From Lachnospiraceae bacterium (GTDB lineage: Bacteria > Bacillota > Clostridia > Lachnospirales > Lachnospiraceae), in the NCBI GenBank assembly GCA_016286115.1, contig JAEESA010000004.1, positions 1 through 34,534 of the forward strand: DNA of 34,534 nt, read 5' to 3'. Below, one piece after another: positions 17,296 through 25,361 of this stretch. The notes beneath the pieces were generated by a model. The model had not been told where the DNA came from and made no database searches. It worked only from the letters and a program-made list of their open reading frames with translations. The number at the start of each line of letters is the position of its first letter. Position 1 is the first letter of the stretch. The translations under genes and the position numbers were made by a program.

Positions 17296-18487
17296 CGTTT
17301 TCCTCCTTCGTTTTTTTTGTCTGATAATAGTCCTGATTTGTTGATTTCACATAGTTGAGTGAAACCTGTATAGTATCGCCACCTTCTATAGGCGGATAGC
17401 CTAAAAGTTCCCTCTGCTCATTCGTTGTGAACATTCCGATTTCCCTTGTGGCTCCGATCAGAGACACTCTGGTCTGTACCGAACTTCCGGTCAGCACTCC
17501 GCCGGTAATAACGATCCGGTTTCCGCACTCACGCTCGTGTTCCGTGAAAAAAGCGTTCGTCACAGCTTCTCCAAACTGCTGCCATATCGGCTCTATCCTC
17601 GATTCTGTCCACGCTATACCTTCCTGCTCCGAATATGTACACTGGACTATCTTTTCCGGTGTGCGCATATATGTGAATATCCTGTTGGATATTTCCTTCA
17701 TCTGTGCCGCATTCGCCGAATAGTTCGACATATTGAGCGGCTGGAAATTCTCCATAGAGTCCAGCCCCACTATGCCGCCGTGTTCACTTGCTTCATCGAA
17801 TCGTTTAGCAAATTCCTCCTGGCTCTTTTTTACATCTTCAGAGTCCAGCATGGACTTTTTATTGGCGAATATCCCCCTGATCTTGTTTGCCTTCTTAAGC
17901 GAATCAATAAAGTTATCATCTGATGCTTTCGACATGTCCAACACCTTGTAGATAGGGCCGTTACCGTCACCATATACATCCCGGTTATTGAAATACTTAC
18001 GAAGCACTATGCAGTTCTGGATATACAGGGCGTGTTCAATTCCGTCCTTGTCCGTAAAACAAATAGCGTATCCGCCACCTTTCACTTCTCGTACTTCAAG
18101 CGTGCCATAGTCTATCGGATAAACAGCTATAGGATTTCCTTTTTCATCCCTGCGGATCCATGCCACAGCCAGTGTCTTTGTTTCAAGCTGAGCCACCAGC
18201 TTATATTTGAGATCGTACCCGCTCATAAGGTCATTCGGCCGCTCGTTCAGCAGCTTCGTAATTTTCGAGTTGTATATTACCTTGCTTACATGGCCGTCTT
18301 TCCCAAGGATCACATGCCGAAATTTGCCTTTTGCACTATGAGTGGCAATAGTGTCTACTACAGCTCTCATGGTGTCGTGTTCCCACATATCGCCCGTCCA
18401 GGGAGCAGAAGAACCACCCACGCCAAAAAGCTTTACATTTGTCTTCTGGCTTATGAATTTACTGAAAATATCTGATAAAATGCTCAT
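17213..18487 (-). CDS. Phage portal protein
   Basis: 424 aa, order TerL-portal-protease; MRTPEKIVQ, ESRIEPIWQQFGEAVT motifs. Confidence 0.9.
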   Translation of the reverse strand: MSILSDIFSKFISQKTNVKLFGVGGSSAPWTGDMWEHDTMRAVVDTIATHSAKGKFRHVILGKDGHVSKVIYNSKITKLLNERPNDLMSGYDLKYKLVAQLETKTLAVAWIRRDEKGNPIAVYPIDYGTLEVREVKGGGYAICFTDKDGIEHALYIQNCIVLRKYFNNRDVYGDGNGPIYKVLDMSKASDDNFIDSLKKANKIRGIFANKKSMLDSEDVKKSQEEFAKRFDEASEHGGIVGLDSMENFQPLNMSNYSANAAQMKEISNRIFTYMRTPEKIVQCTYSEQEGIAWTESRIEPIWQQFGEAVTNAFFTEHERECGNRIVITGGVLTGSSVQTRVSLIGATREIGMFTTNEQRELLGYPPIEGGDTIQVSLNYVKSTNQDYYQTKKTKEENDGNSHGTAEEIGEDNTVISGADTGITE

Positions 18488-20154
18488 TTGATGTATCTCA
18501 AATACTCCTCTTCATGCTTTTTGTAGCAGGTGTATGCATTCAGCAGAGACACCATTCCGTCTATCCTTCTTCCGGCTACTATCTTCACCGGCTGTATACT
18601 TTCTATGCCGTCCTTGTTAAGCGACTTAACGCCGGTATTGAGCAGGCACCAGTACAGCATGGGATTGTTCTGATAGACCACTCTGTGTTCCTGAAGGAGG
18701 CCTTTCAGCTCCTTCATGGGATAAGTCCATGTAAAAGGGCCCTGACGGATCTTCTCCATGTCGAATCCGTACCCTTCCATTTCTTCCCTCCAGTACCCGG
18801 AAAGTGCCGCATCGTAACCGATCCATAGCGGACGGATGTTGTACTGTTTTACCATCGAGATGAACCACTCCGTCACCTGATGGAAGTCGACAGTTGCTCC
18901 TTCGGACAGTTCGAGATACCCCTTCTTTGCCCATGCTTTATATGGTGCTTCTCTCTTATCCCTCAGTTCCTGGTTCTCCACCTTCGATGCCGGCAGAAAA
19001 TACTTCTGTAAAACGTAGAAACGCTTGTCCTCCGGTTTGCATATGATCAGAGTTGCACAGGTTAAGTCTGTTGTTGCGCTCAGGTCGCAGCCGCCTATTG
19101 CGTAGGAGTTTTTCAGGTACTCCATGTCCGCAGACTCAGTATTCTTCGCTTCATCCACACGAAGCCAGCCCATATTGCTGTTCTCCGGCATGTTGAAATC
19201 TTTTGTCATGACCGTAGGAAGAAAGTCAGGATCCCTTTTTGCCTTCTGAACAAACTCTGCCAGAGTCTGAATCTTCTTAATCTTCCCGAGCCCTGGGTTT
19301 GCTTTTCCCCAACAGCTCGGATCTTCCCACTCTTCCCTTCTGTCCAGCTTGTGGATAAGTGAGAGCATCCTAAGATCTTCAAAGCCTTCCGTCCACAACG
19401 CAACATTCTGGGCGTATGCGAATTTCTGATCAAAAAAACCTTCACGTACAAATCCGTTTGTCGATATCAGCCATGCGAGTGGCTGTTCCCTCGCTGACTG
19501 CGACTGTATCATGACATCGTAAAGCTTTGATGTCTTCTGCTCGTGGAATTCGTCCAGCGAGAAAAAATGTGCATTCAGGCCATCCATAGTGGATGTATCC
19601 GATGCGAGTGATTTTATAAAACTCATAAACGGCGGAATGTATATGTCGCTCTGCCGTTTCTTTGATATCCTCATGAGTGCTTTTGACTGCATGCGCATGT
19701 TCACGCACTCCGTGAATATTATGTTCGCCTGATCTTTCTTATTTGCCGTACAGTAGATCTCCGCACCCATCTCGCAGTCATCTACTGCCATGTCCCACTC
19801 AACTGCTGCCGTCTCGGTAGATTTCCCGCATTTTCTCCCCCGGATGTCTACCACTTCCCTAAACCGGCGAAGGTTAGTGTCTTTTTCCACCCAGCCAAAT
19901 ACAAGTTCCAGCTTTGCCTTCTGAAATAGTTCCAAATGCAGAGGCTGCCCCTGAAATCTGCCTTTGCTCTGCTTGCAGAACTTCTCGATAAACTCAATGT
20001 GATGCTGACCACGCTCCGGATCGTAGTAAAATGGAAAATCCTTCGGCGGCTTCTTCATCCAGTTACACTCACGCTCGTAAAGTGTCCGTATCTCTTCGCA
20101 GACAACCTCCTGTCCACTCTTTATCTGCTCGTAGTATTCTTCCGCATAAGTCAT
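18484..20154 (-). CDS. Terminase large subunit
   Basis: 556 aa; RGRKCGKSTETAA Walker-A-like motif, HFFSLDEFHEQ Walker B. Confidence 0.93.
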   Translation of the reverse strand: MTYAEEYYEQIKSGQEVVCEEIRTLYERECNWMKKPPKDFPFYYDPERGQHHIEFIEKFCKQSKGRFQGQPLHLELFQKAKLELVFGWVEKDTNLRRFREVVDIRGRKCGKSTETAAVEWDMAVDDCEMGAEIYCTANKKDQANIIFTECVNMRMQSKALMRISKKRQSDIYIPPFMSFIKSLASDTSTMDGLNAHFFSLDEFHEQKTSKLYDVMIQSQSAREQPLAWLISTNGFVREGFFDQKFAYAQNVALWTEGFEDLRMLSLIHKLDRREEWEDPSCWGKANPGLGKIKKIQTLAEFVQKAKRDPDFLPTVMTKDFNMPENSNMGWLRVDEAKNTESADMEYLKNSYAIGGCDLSATTDLTCATLIICKPEDKRFYVLQKYFLPASKVENQELRDKREAPYKAWAKKGYLELSEGATVDFHQVTEWFISMVKQYNIRPLWIGYDAALSGYWREEMEGYGFDMEKIRQGPFTWTYPMKELKGLLQEHRVVYQNNPMLYWCLLNTGVKSLNKDGIESIQPVKIVAGRRIDGMVSLLNAYTCYKKHEEEYLRYIK

Positions 20155-20675
20155 CTAACCCTCCGGGCAAAATCCAGAATACTCTCAGCCACATCATCGC
20201 TCTCTCCGGCCGGGAGCATTTCGCAGAGCTGTTTGACCACCTTGCTGTATGTATTAACCATCTTGTCGTATACTTCCACTGCGGAAGACTTCTTAAAGCC
20301 CTTCTGGTTGGCTCCGTTTTGGTACTCTTCTATGATGCCGTCCCGGTTGATGATCTGCTTGGTCTCATCCAGAGTTACATACATAAACGCAGCATCTTCG
20401 ATGAGATTTTGCGCTACGCTTTTTTTGGTTTCGTCCACATTTTCGAGTAATTTTTTAAGTCTTTTCAGCTCTTTTTTTATTTTTCTCTTTCGTTCCGTTT
20501 CTGAATATATGCACGTATTTTTTGGCACTTTTTCAGCCTCTTTACCTACACCCCTTACGCACCCGTCAGTGGGTTCGAAAGAAGAGGGGGGCGCGGTCTT
20601 CGAGGAGGTCTCCTGGGAGGCCTTACCCCGGGGGGATGCGGCCGGGGATTTTTTCTTTTTCGTTTCCGAACTCAC
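20151..20675 (-). CDS. Terminase small subunit
   Basis: 174 aa directly upstream of TerL, P27-like. Confidence 0.8.
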   Translation of the reverse strand: MSSETKKKKSPAASPRGKASQETSSKTAPPSSFEPTDGCVRGVGKEAEKVPKNTCIYSETERKRKIKKELKRLKKLLENVDETKKSVAQNLIEDAAFMYVTLDETKQIINRDGIIEEYQNGANQKGFKKSSAVEVYDKMVNTYSKVVKQLCEMLPAGESDDVAESILDFARRVR

Positions 20676-20989
20676 TTAACAACCACCTCCCCATCCGGAC
20701 TGAAGTACACAGGAGCCAGGAGACTCCCGGTTTTTCTGCTTTCAATTTCTGCTTTCGTTTTTGCTTTATGACATGCAGAACATAACCCTTGAAGATTACT
20801 CAAGTCATAAGCAATCTTTGGATCTCTTATGTTCTCCGGCGTAAGTTCTATAATGTGATCCACTTCTTCTGCCGGATTGAAACATCCGGGTGTCTCGCAT
20901 ATGTATCTGCACCTTGCCAGCACAGCAGGGCGTATACGGGTACGCCATATGCTTGAGTTGTACAGTGTCTTTGCAAATTCTTTAGCCAT
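20672..20989 (-). CDS. HNH endonuclease
   Basis: CETPGCFNPAEEVDHIIEL...NLQGLCSACHKAKT. Confidence 0.9.
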   Translation of the reverse strand: MAKEFAKTLYNSSIWRTRIRPAVLARCRYICETPGCFNPAEEVDHIIELTPENIRDPKIAYDLSNLQGLCSACHKAKTKAEIESRKTGSLLAPVYFSPDGEVVVK

Positions 20990-21111
20990 AAATAATCACA
21001 CAACAAAAGGCACCACGCATGTGATGCCTTAACGATATTCTTTCTCTCAATTTTCCACGCTATCATTGTACCACTCTCAGAGTCGCAAATCGTTGCATAG
21101 TGTCCCATCTT

Positions 21112-21567
21112 TTATTTTTTTCCGGATATCTTCTCCTGTATCTCCTGGTCTATCCTGAATACCTGAGACTTGGAGTAGCTAAGCTTCCTGCCTATCTGTC
21201 TTACGGTCATTCCGTCTATGTACCTGCATACATATACTTTGTCATATATCTCGTGGCTCCTTCTCAGTTCGATTTCCTGCACATCCAGTACATCGCGCCA
21301 CTTATCAAGCATCCCTCTCGCATGTTCTATGCGTTTGTCTAATCCTCTGGACTCCACTGCTGCCATGTAATCATCTAAAGGTGATCCACTTACCGAAGTC
21401 TGCACTGCTTCTTTGTCGTAGCGGATAGATCCTCCCATTACCTTTGTCAGCATCTCATCCTTCTCTGCTACGGATGTTTTGTATGAATCAAGCCAGCCCA
21501 TATATATTGCCCTGCTTTCTTCATAGTCAAGATAATGGATTTCCTTTCGCTTATCACTAACTCTCAT
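21112..21567 (-). CDS. ArpU/sigma-70-like late transcription regulator
   Basis: C-terminal VCRYIDGMTVRQIGRKLSYSKSQVFRIDQEIQEKI HTH; just upstream of the packaging module. Confidence 0.7.
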   Translation of the reverse strand: MRVSDKRKEIHYLDYEESRAIYMGWLDSYKTSVAEKDEMLTKVMGGSIRYDKEAVQTSVSGSPLDDYMAAVESRGLDKRIEHARGMLDKWRDVLDVQEIELRRSHEIYDKVYVCRYIDGMTVRQIGRKLSYSKSQVFRIDQEIQEKISGKK

Positions 21568-21598
21568 CCCTTCACCTCCCGTAACCCAAGCTCCATTG

Positions 21599-21862
21599 CT
21601 ACAAGATATTCAAGCCTTGCTCCCCTGCTGCCAGTCCAGCCTTCAAGCATATATATATAGCATCACAGTCTGCCAGGATCTTCATGCATGCCCTCATGTA
21701 GGTTTCCCAAGGCGATCCTTCCGGAATACCTGCAGTCTCTTTCACCGGATTGACAGCCACAATATCACCGTCACCATTTGCATTTATTATCTGCTCTGCT
21801 GCCGAGAAGCGCTCCTGATAATCGTCGGTGCCTGTTACGGGACCGGATATGTATATCTTCAT
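21599..21862 (-). pseudogene. DUF4406 (nucleoside deoxyribosyltransferase-like) gene with an apparent dinucleotide frameshift
   Basis: MKIYISGPVTGTDDYQERF... is intact to DAIYI, then out of frame; removing one AT from (AT)5 restores MLEGWTGSRGARLEYLVAMELGLREVKG* ending in ATGA overlap with the next gene. Confidence 0.75.
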
Positions 21863-22041
21863 AGGCTATCTTCCTCCTCCTGGATTCGGATCTCAAGACC
21901 GTCATCCATCTCACACTTGCAACGTTCGCAGTGCCTTGTCCTGAAGGTCTGAAGATTACCGCATTCGGAACACTCCCAGTCCCAGCGCTTTTCTGTTTCG
22001 GGATAATGGAATACTTCCCATGTGCCGATTACTTTATTCAT
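21859..22041 (-). CDS. Zinc-ribbon protein, full-length paralog
   Basis: MNKVIGTWEVFHYPETEKRWDWECSECGNLQTFRTRHCERCKCEMDDGLE with two paired-Cys knuckles. Confidence 0.75.
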   Translation of the reverse strand: MNKVIGTWEVFHYPETEKRWDWECSECGNLQTFRTRHCERCKCEMDDGLEIRIQEEEDSL

Positions 22042-22421
22042 TCTTCCACCTCACAATAATTTTTTTCTTCTTCCTTGGTGAACAGAGTGACACAACTACC
22101 AAAAGGCATATCTTTTGTCTTATATTCCCAGTGGTAATACTGCTCATATCCTCTTTTTTTTGCTTCCCTAATGTTTTCTGCTGCCGTTTGCTTTTTCTTG
22201 CCTAACTCAACCCCAAGATCTACAAGTGCATCAAGTATGCTCTGTTGTGGTTTATCATCCGATCCGTTCCAATAGTCCAGAATGCACTCGGTAAAGTCTC
22301 TGATGGCTTCTGCGTACCCTGTCTGGTATCCGTCTGCCTGTGCAATTATAAAATTGATCACTATCGTGTCCATCCATTCTTTTTCCTCTGCTGTAAAATC
22401 ACTTATTGCTTTTCTTTTCAT
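22038..22421 (-). CDS. Hypothetical phage protein
   Basis: MKRKAISDFTAEEKEWMDTIVINF...; GGAGGAAGCGAGA upstream of this internal start. Confidence 0.6.
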   Translation of the reverse strand: MKRKAISDFTAEEKEWMDTIVINFIIAQADGYQTGYAEAIRDFTECILDYWNGSDDKPQQSILDALVDLGVELGKKKQTAAENIREAKKRGYEQYYHWEYKTKDMPFGSCVTLFTKEEEKNYCEVEE

Positions 22422-22434
22422 TCTCGCTTCCTCC

Positions 22435-22605
22435 TTATCGGTGTGTCTCGTTCTTGCTTTCCTGGGACATATCATTGTTAACTCTAATTTCGCAGTGCCT
22501 TGTCCTGAATGTCTGAAGGCTGCCGCATTCAGAGCATTCCCAGTCCCATCGTCCTTCCGGTTCGGGATAGTGAAACACTTCCCATGTGCCTACTTTCTGA
22601 TTCAT
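22435..22605 (-). CDS. Zinc-ribbon protein, truncated paralog
   Basis: MNQKVGTWEVFHYPEPEGRWDWECSECGSLQTFRTRHCE then diverges; start overlaps upstream stop. Confidence 0.7.
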   Translation of the reverse strand: MNQKVGTWEVFHYPEPEGRWDWECSECGSLQTFRTRHCEIRVNNDMSQESKNETHR

Positions 22606-23087
22606 TGTTCTCCATCCTCCCTTTCCATCTTTGCTCCGCAGTTGGGGCAAAATGCCGTCAAGCTTTCCTCGTCGCCACTATGCTCCCATCCGCACCTTGA
22701 ACATTCCCACTTATCCCATACAGGATTACCGTCTGCATATCCGTCATATTCTAATGGTACCCACCGCCCCATCTTCGGCTGTGGTGTTAGAGATGGCAAC
22801 TCGAGAATATCTTGCATTATCGTTGCGGTACTTCTTCCCCTTGACACGCAACACCTTTCATCACTTATTGCTCTTGCTAATTCGTCAACTAATGTATTTA
22901 CTGCCTGCTTGCTGATAGCATCACCGTCCTGCTCCTTGTACACTTTCAATTGCTTGAGCCACTCGGCAAGTTGTCTGTGTTCTTCGGCACATCTACATTC
23001 CTCTAAAGTTACAGCCTTGATTTGTTTTATTCTGTCGTGACTATCTGCCACTTCTTCTGCGTGCTTAATCGCTTCATCCAGTGTCAT
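22602..23087 (-). CDS. Phage protein with C-terminal zinc ribbon
   Basis: MTLDEAIKHAEEVADSHDR...WECSRCGWEHSGDEESLTAFCPNCGAKM; ATGA overlap with Rep gene. Confidence 0.7.
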   Translation of the reverse strand: MTLDEAIKHAEEVADSHDRIKQIKAVTLEECRCAEEHRQLAEWLKQLKVYKEQDGDAISKQAVNTLVDELARAISDERCCVSRGRSTATIMQDILELPSLTPQPKMGRWVPLEYDGYADGNPVWDKWECSRCGWEHSGDEESLTAFCPNCGAKMEREDGEQ

Positions 23088-23944
23088 TCCTTCTTCCTCC
23101 TTGCCGGAATCTCCGTGTAATGCAGGTATGACAGTCCGGTTATAGGATTGATGCCCTGTACCCATGATTCCTTGTCGATTATGTACCCGTCAGTACGGTG
23201 ACGGTTAATGGTTGTATTGAGTCCTTCCACACCTGTGTCAAGGATCCGGCGCATAGTCCAGTGACTGTATGTCCTTTTCACCGGAACAGGACGGATAAGG
23301 TTGCGGCTGCATCCGTACTTGCTGACCTGCTTAAGTTTATCCTCCGGGATCTTCGTTCCATCATCCAGTGTGTCCGGCTGCTCTTTGGCGATATAGTCTG
23401 CCAGCTCACGGCCGTCGCTCATCTTCCCGTCCTTGAAACGGTGCACGTAGTCGATATGAGTCATGCCGTCCGTATACTCTGCCAACATGTCCTCAAGGTC
23501 CGTTGCCTTCCTTGCCCTTGTCCATGCTCCTGATAACTTCTTATATCCATCCTCTCCCAGCCTGCTCATGACCACATGGATGTGGATACCTCCACGCCTG
23601 CCTATCTCTACCCGGTAGATATACTTGAAAGCGGTTTCCTTTGCCTTATAGCACTTTCTCATGATAGCTATGAAACGCTTATAATCCTCAAGCACTTCTT
23701 CGAATGCCTTCCTGGTACCCTTGGGGTACTTGAGTGTAAGCCAGTAGTCACCTTCATCAAAGTTCAGCTGGATAAGCCTCCGGATCCTGTTCTCCTTGTT
23801 CCTCTGATTCTGCTTTTTGATCTGCTCCGGTGTAGCCTTCCTTCTCTCTGAACGCTTTTCACCTTTAGCCCCATAATTTCCTTCCCAGTAGAACACATGC
23901 TCTATACACCAGGGGGATTCATATATGTACTCGGTATATGCCAA
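23084..23944 (-). CDS. HUH-family rolling-circle-type replication initiator
   Basis: DYWLTLKYPKG, YIYRVEIGRRGGIHIHVVMS (HUH), ELADYIAKEQ (candidate catalytic Tyr). Confidence 0.75.
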   Translation of the reverse strand: MAYTEYIYESPWCIEHVFYWEGNYGAKGEKRSERRKATPEQIKKQNQRNKENRIRRLIQLNFDEGDYWLTLKYPKGTRKAFEEVLEDYKRFIAIMRKCYKAKETAFKYIYRVEIGRRGGIHIHVVMSRLGEDGYKKLSGAWTRARKATDLEDMLAEYTDGMTHIDYVHRFKDGKMSDGRELADYIAKEQPDTLDDGTKIPEDKLKQVSKYGCSRNLIRPVPVKRTYSHWTMRRILDTGVEGLNTTINRHRTDGYIIDKESWVQGINPITGLSYLHYTEIPARRKKE

Positions 23945-24020
23945 AATCTGCTCCTAACTTTAATATACTAATAATGCTTTTATGCGGCCTGTGCCGCTGA
24001 TTTCATTTATATAGAAGAAA

Positions 24021-24365
24021 CTAGATGTAATTCTTCCCGAATATATCCCGGAATGTCCTATGAGCATCCTCGGAACCGGGATTGTCCGTGAAAACTTTTT
24101 CCCAAGCTATTTGAGCTTTCAGCTTAAGCCATGCATCCTCTGCCCTGCCATCTCCATGCACTGCATCCCTGGATCCAAACATATCGCCCTCGTGATGATG
24201 AAGGCAGAGGTAGACCTTGAGACCGTACTGCTCAGATGCCGCCCTGAATCCCCTTCCATATATCACATGGTGCATATGCAGCGGTCCCCGGCATGCGTAA
24301 TCATCAAAGATCCGGGAACATATGAAACACACCTTTTCATTTTCGTCCTGCATTATTGATTTCAT
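24021..24365 (-). CDS. HNH-like phage protein
   Basis: VCFICSRIF...LHMHHVIYGRG...YLCLHHHEGD. Confidence 0.7.
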   Translation of the reverse strand: MKSIMQDENEKVCFICSRIFDDYACRGPLHMHHVIYGRGFRAASEQYGLKVYLCLHHHEGDMFGSRDAVHGDGRAEDAWLKLKAQIAWEKVFTDNPGSEDAHRTFRDIFGKNYI

Positions 24366-24600
24366 CTATTAACCAATTCCACTCCTGCTTTGCCTCATAT
24401 TCATGTTTAAACGGCTTTGTCTTTAATTTGCAAACGGGACACTCAACCCAATACTCAGTATCGCTCTTGAAGAAGACGCAAGGATCAGTTTGGCAATGGA
24501 GCTTAAGCTTAATTTTGGCCGTGAATCTTGCTTCGATGCTTAATCTAACAATTTCATCCCTTGATCCTTTGTAGTCTGGCCTTTTCATCTTTCGCATCAT
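24337..24600 (-). CDS. Small Cys-containing protein, Lar-like restriction-alleviation family candidate
   Basis: YWVECPVCKLKTKPFKHEYEAKQEWNWLIDE; size and W-N pattern. Confidence 0.45.
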   Translation of the reverse strand: MMRKMKRPDYKGSRDEIVRLSIEARFTAKIKLKLHCQTDPCVFFKSDTEYWVECPVCKLKTKPFKHEYEAKQEWNWLIDEINNAGRK

Positions 24601-25079
24601 TCCTCTCCTCCTTTCGAGTTCTCCGACTCTTCCAGGTATGACGCATCTTCAGAGATTTCGATGAGAAGCGCTGTATTGAGAAGATCCGCACCGTCTTCGT
24701 CCCAATGGGATCCGAACATATCGATTACCTGACGGAAGTCTTCCATATCATGGGGAATTGTCTGCATCGGTTCGTCTTCGCCGTAAAAGCCTACGTGGAG
24801 CAGTTCGTGGTAAACCACTATTTCCTGCTGCCACTCGGATAACTTTTCCATATGAGGTCTGTAAAATGTAATCGTGAAGTCTGCCGGTATCGCCCACTTG
24901 TTCTTGTCCTGGACCTTCTCGCACAGTCCAAACACCTTCTTGCGCTTGCTCTTTTTGCGATGATCGCTTTCCAGATATATGATGGAAGCGTCCTTCAGGT
25001 GCTCAAATTCGTCTCTGCTATCTATCCACGCTTTTGCTATGGCAGCGTAGTGTTCGCTTACTTTTCTTTCCTCAGCCAC
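24597..25079 (-). CDS. Putative phage metallopeptidase
   Basis: VYHELLHVGF (HExxH) with downstream HDMEDFRQVIDMFG. Confidence 0.75.
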   Translation of the reverse strand: MAEERKVSEHYAAIAKAWIDSRDEFEHLKDASIIYLESDHRKKSKRKKVFGLCEKVQDKNKWAIPADFTITFYRPHMEKLSEWQQEIVVYHELLHVGFYGEDEPMQTIPHDMEDFRQVIDMFGSHWDEDGADLLNTALLIEISEDASYLEESENSKGGEE

Positions 25080-25359
25080 TGTCTTTGCCCTCCAATTTGT
25101 TCTTCAGCCGGTTTATTTTTCCTGCTATAAGCGCATCTATATCCGTAGTTTTTATTCCGTGCATGAGCCTTAGCTGGCACAGCATTATCTCAACATCAGC
25201 GATTTCCTCTGCTATGGCATCTCTGTTATCCCGGCCACGCATATGCTTAACCAGTTCCTTGGTAAGCTCCGACATCTCCTCGATAGCGACCATGGTCTGC
25301 ATCCTATGGCCAAAAGTATCTATAGTTTCTGTTAGTATTTGAATGTAGTTGTTCTTCAT
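25072..25359 (-). CDS. MazG-like NTP pyrophosphohydrolase
   Basis: AIEEMSELTKELVKHMRG...AIAEEIADVEIMLCQL. Confidence 0.75.
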   Translation of the reverse strand: MKNNYIQILTETIDTFGHRMQTMVAIEEMSELTKELVKHMRGRDNRDAIAEEIADVEIMLCQLRLMHGIKTTDIDALIAGKINRLKNKLEGKDSG

Positions 25360-25361
25360 CC

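Noticed and set aside
19936-20679. 247-aa + strand ORF opposite TerS/TerL
   Set aside because: Antisense shadow of the terminase genes.
22282-23040. 252-aa + strand ORF
   Set aside because: Antisense to several well-supported, overlapping - strand genes; low-complexity Ser/Cys/Leu composition.
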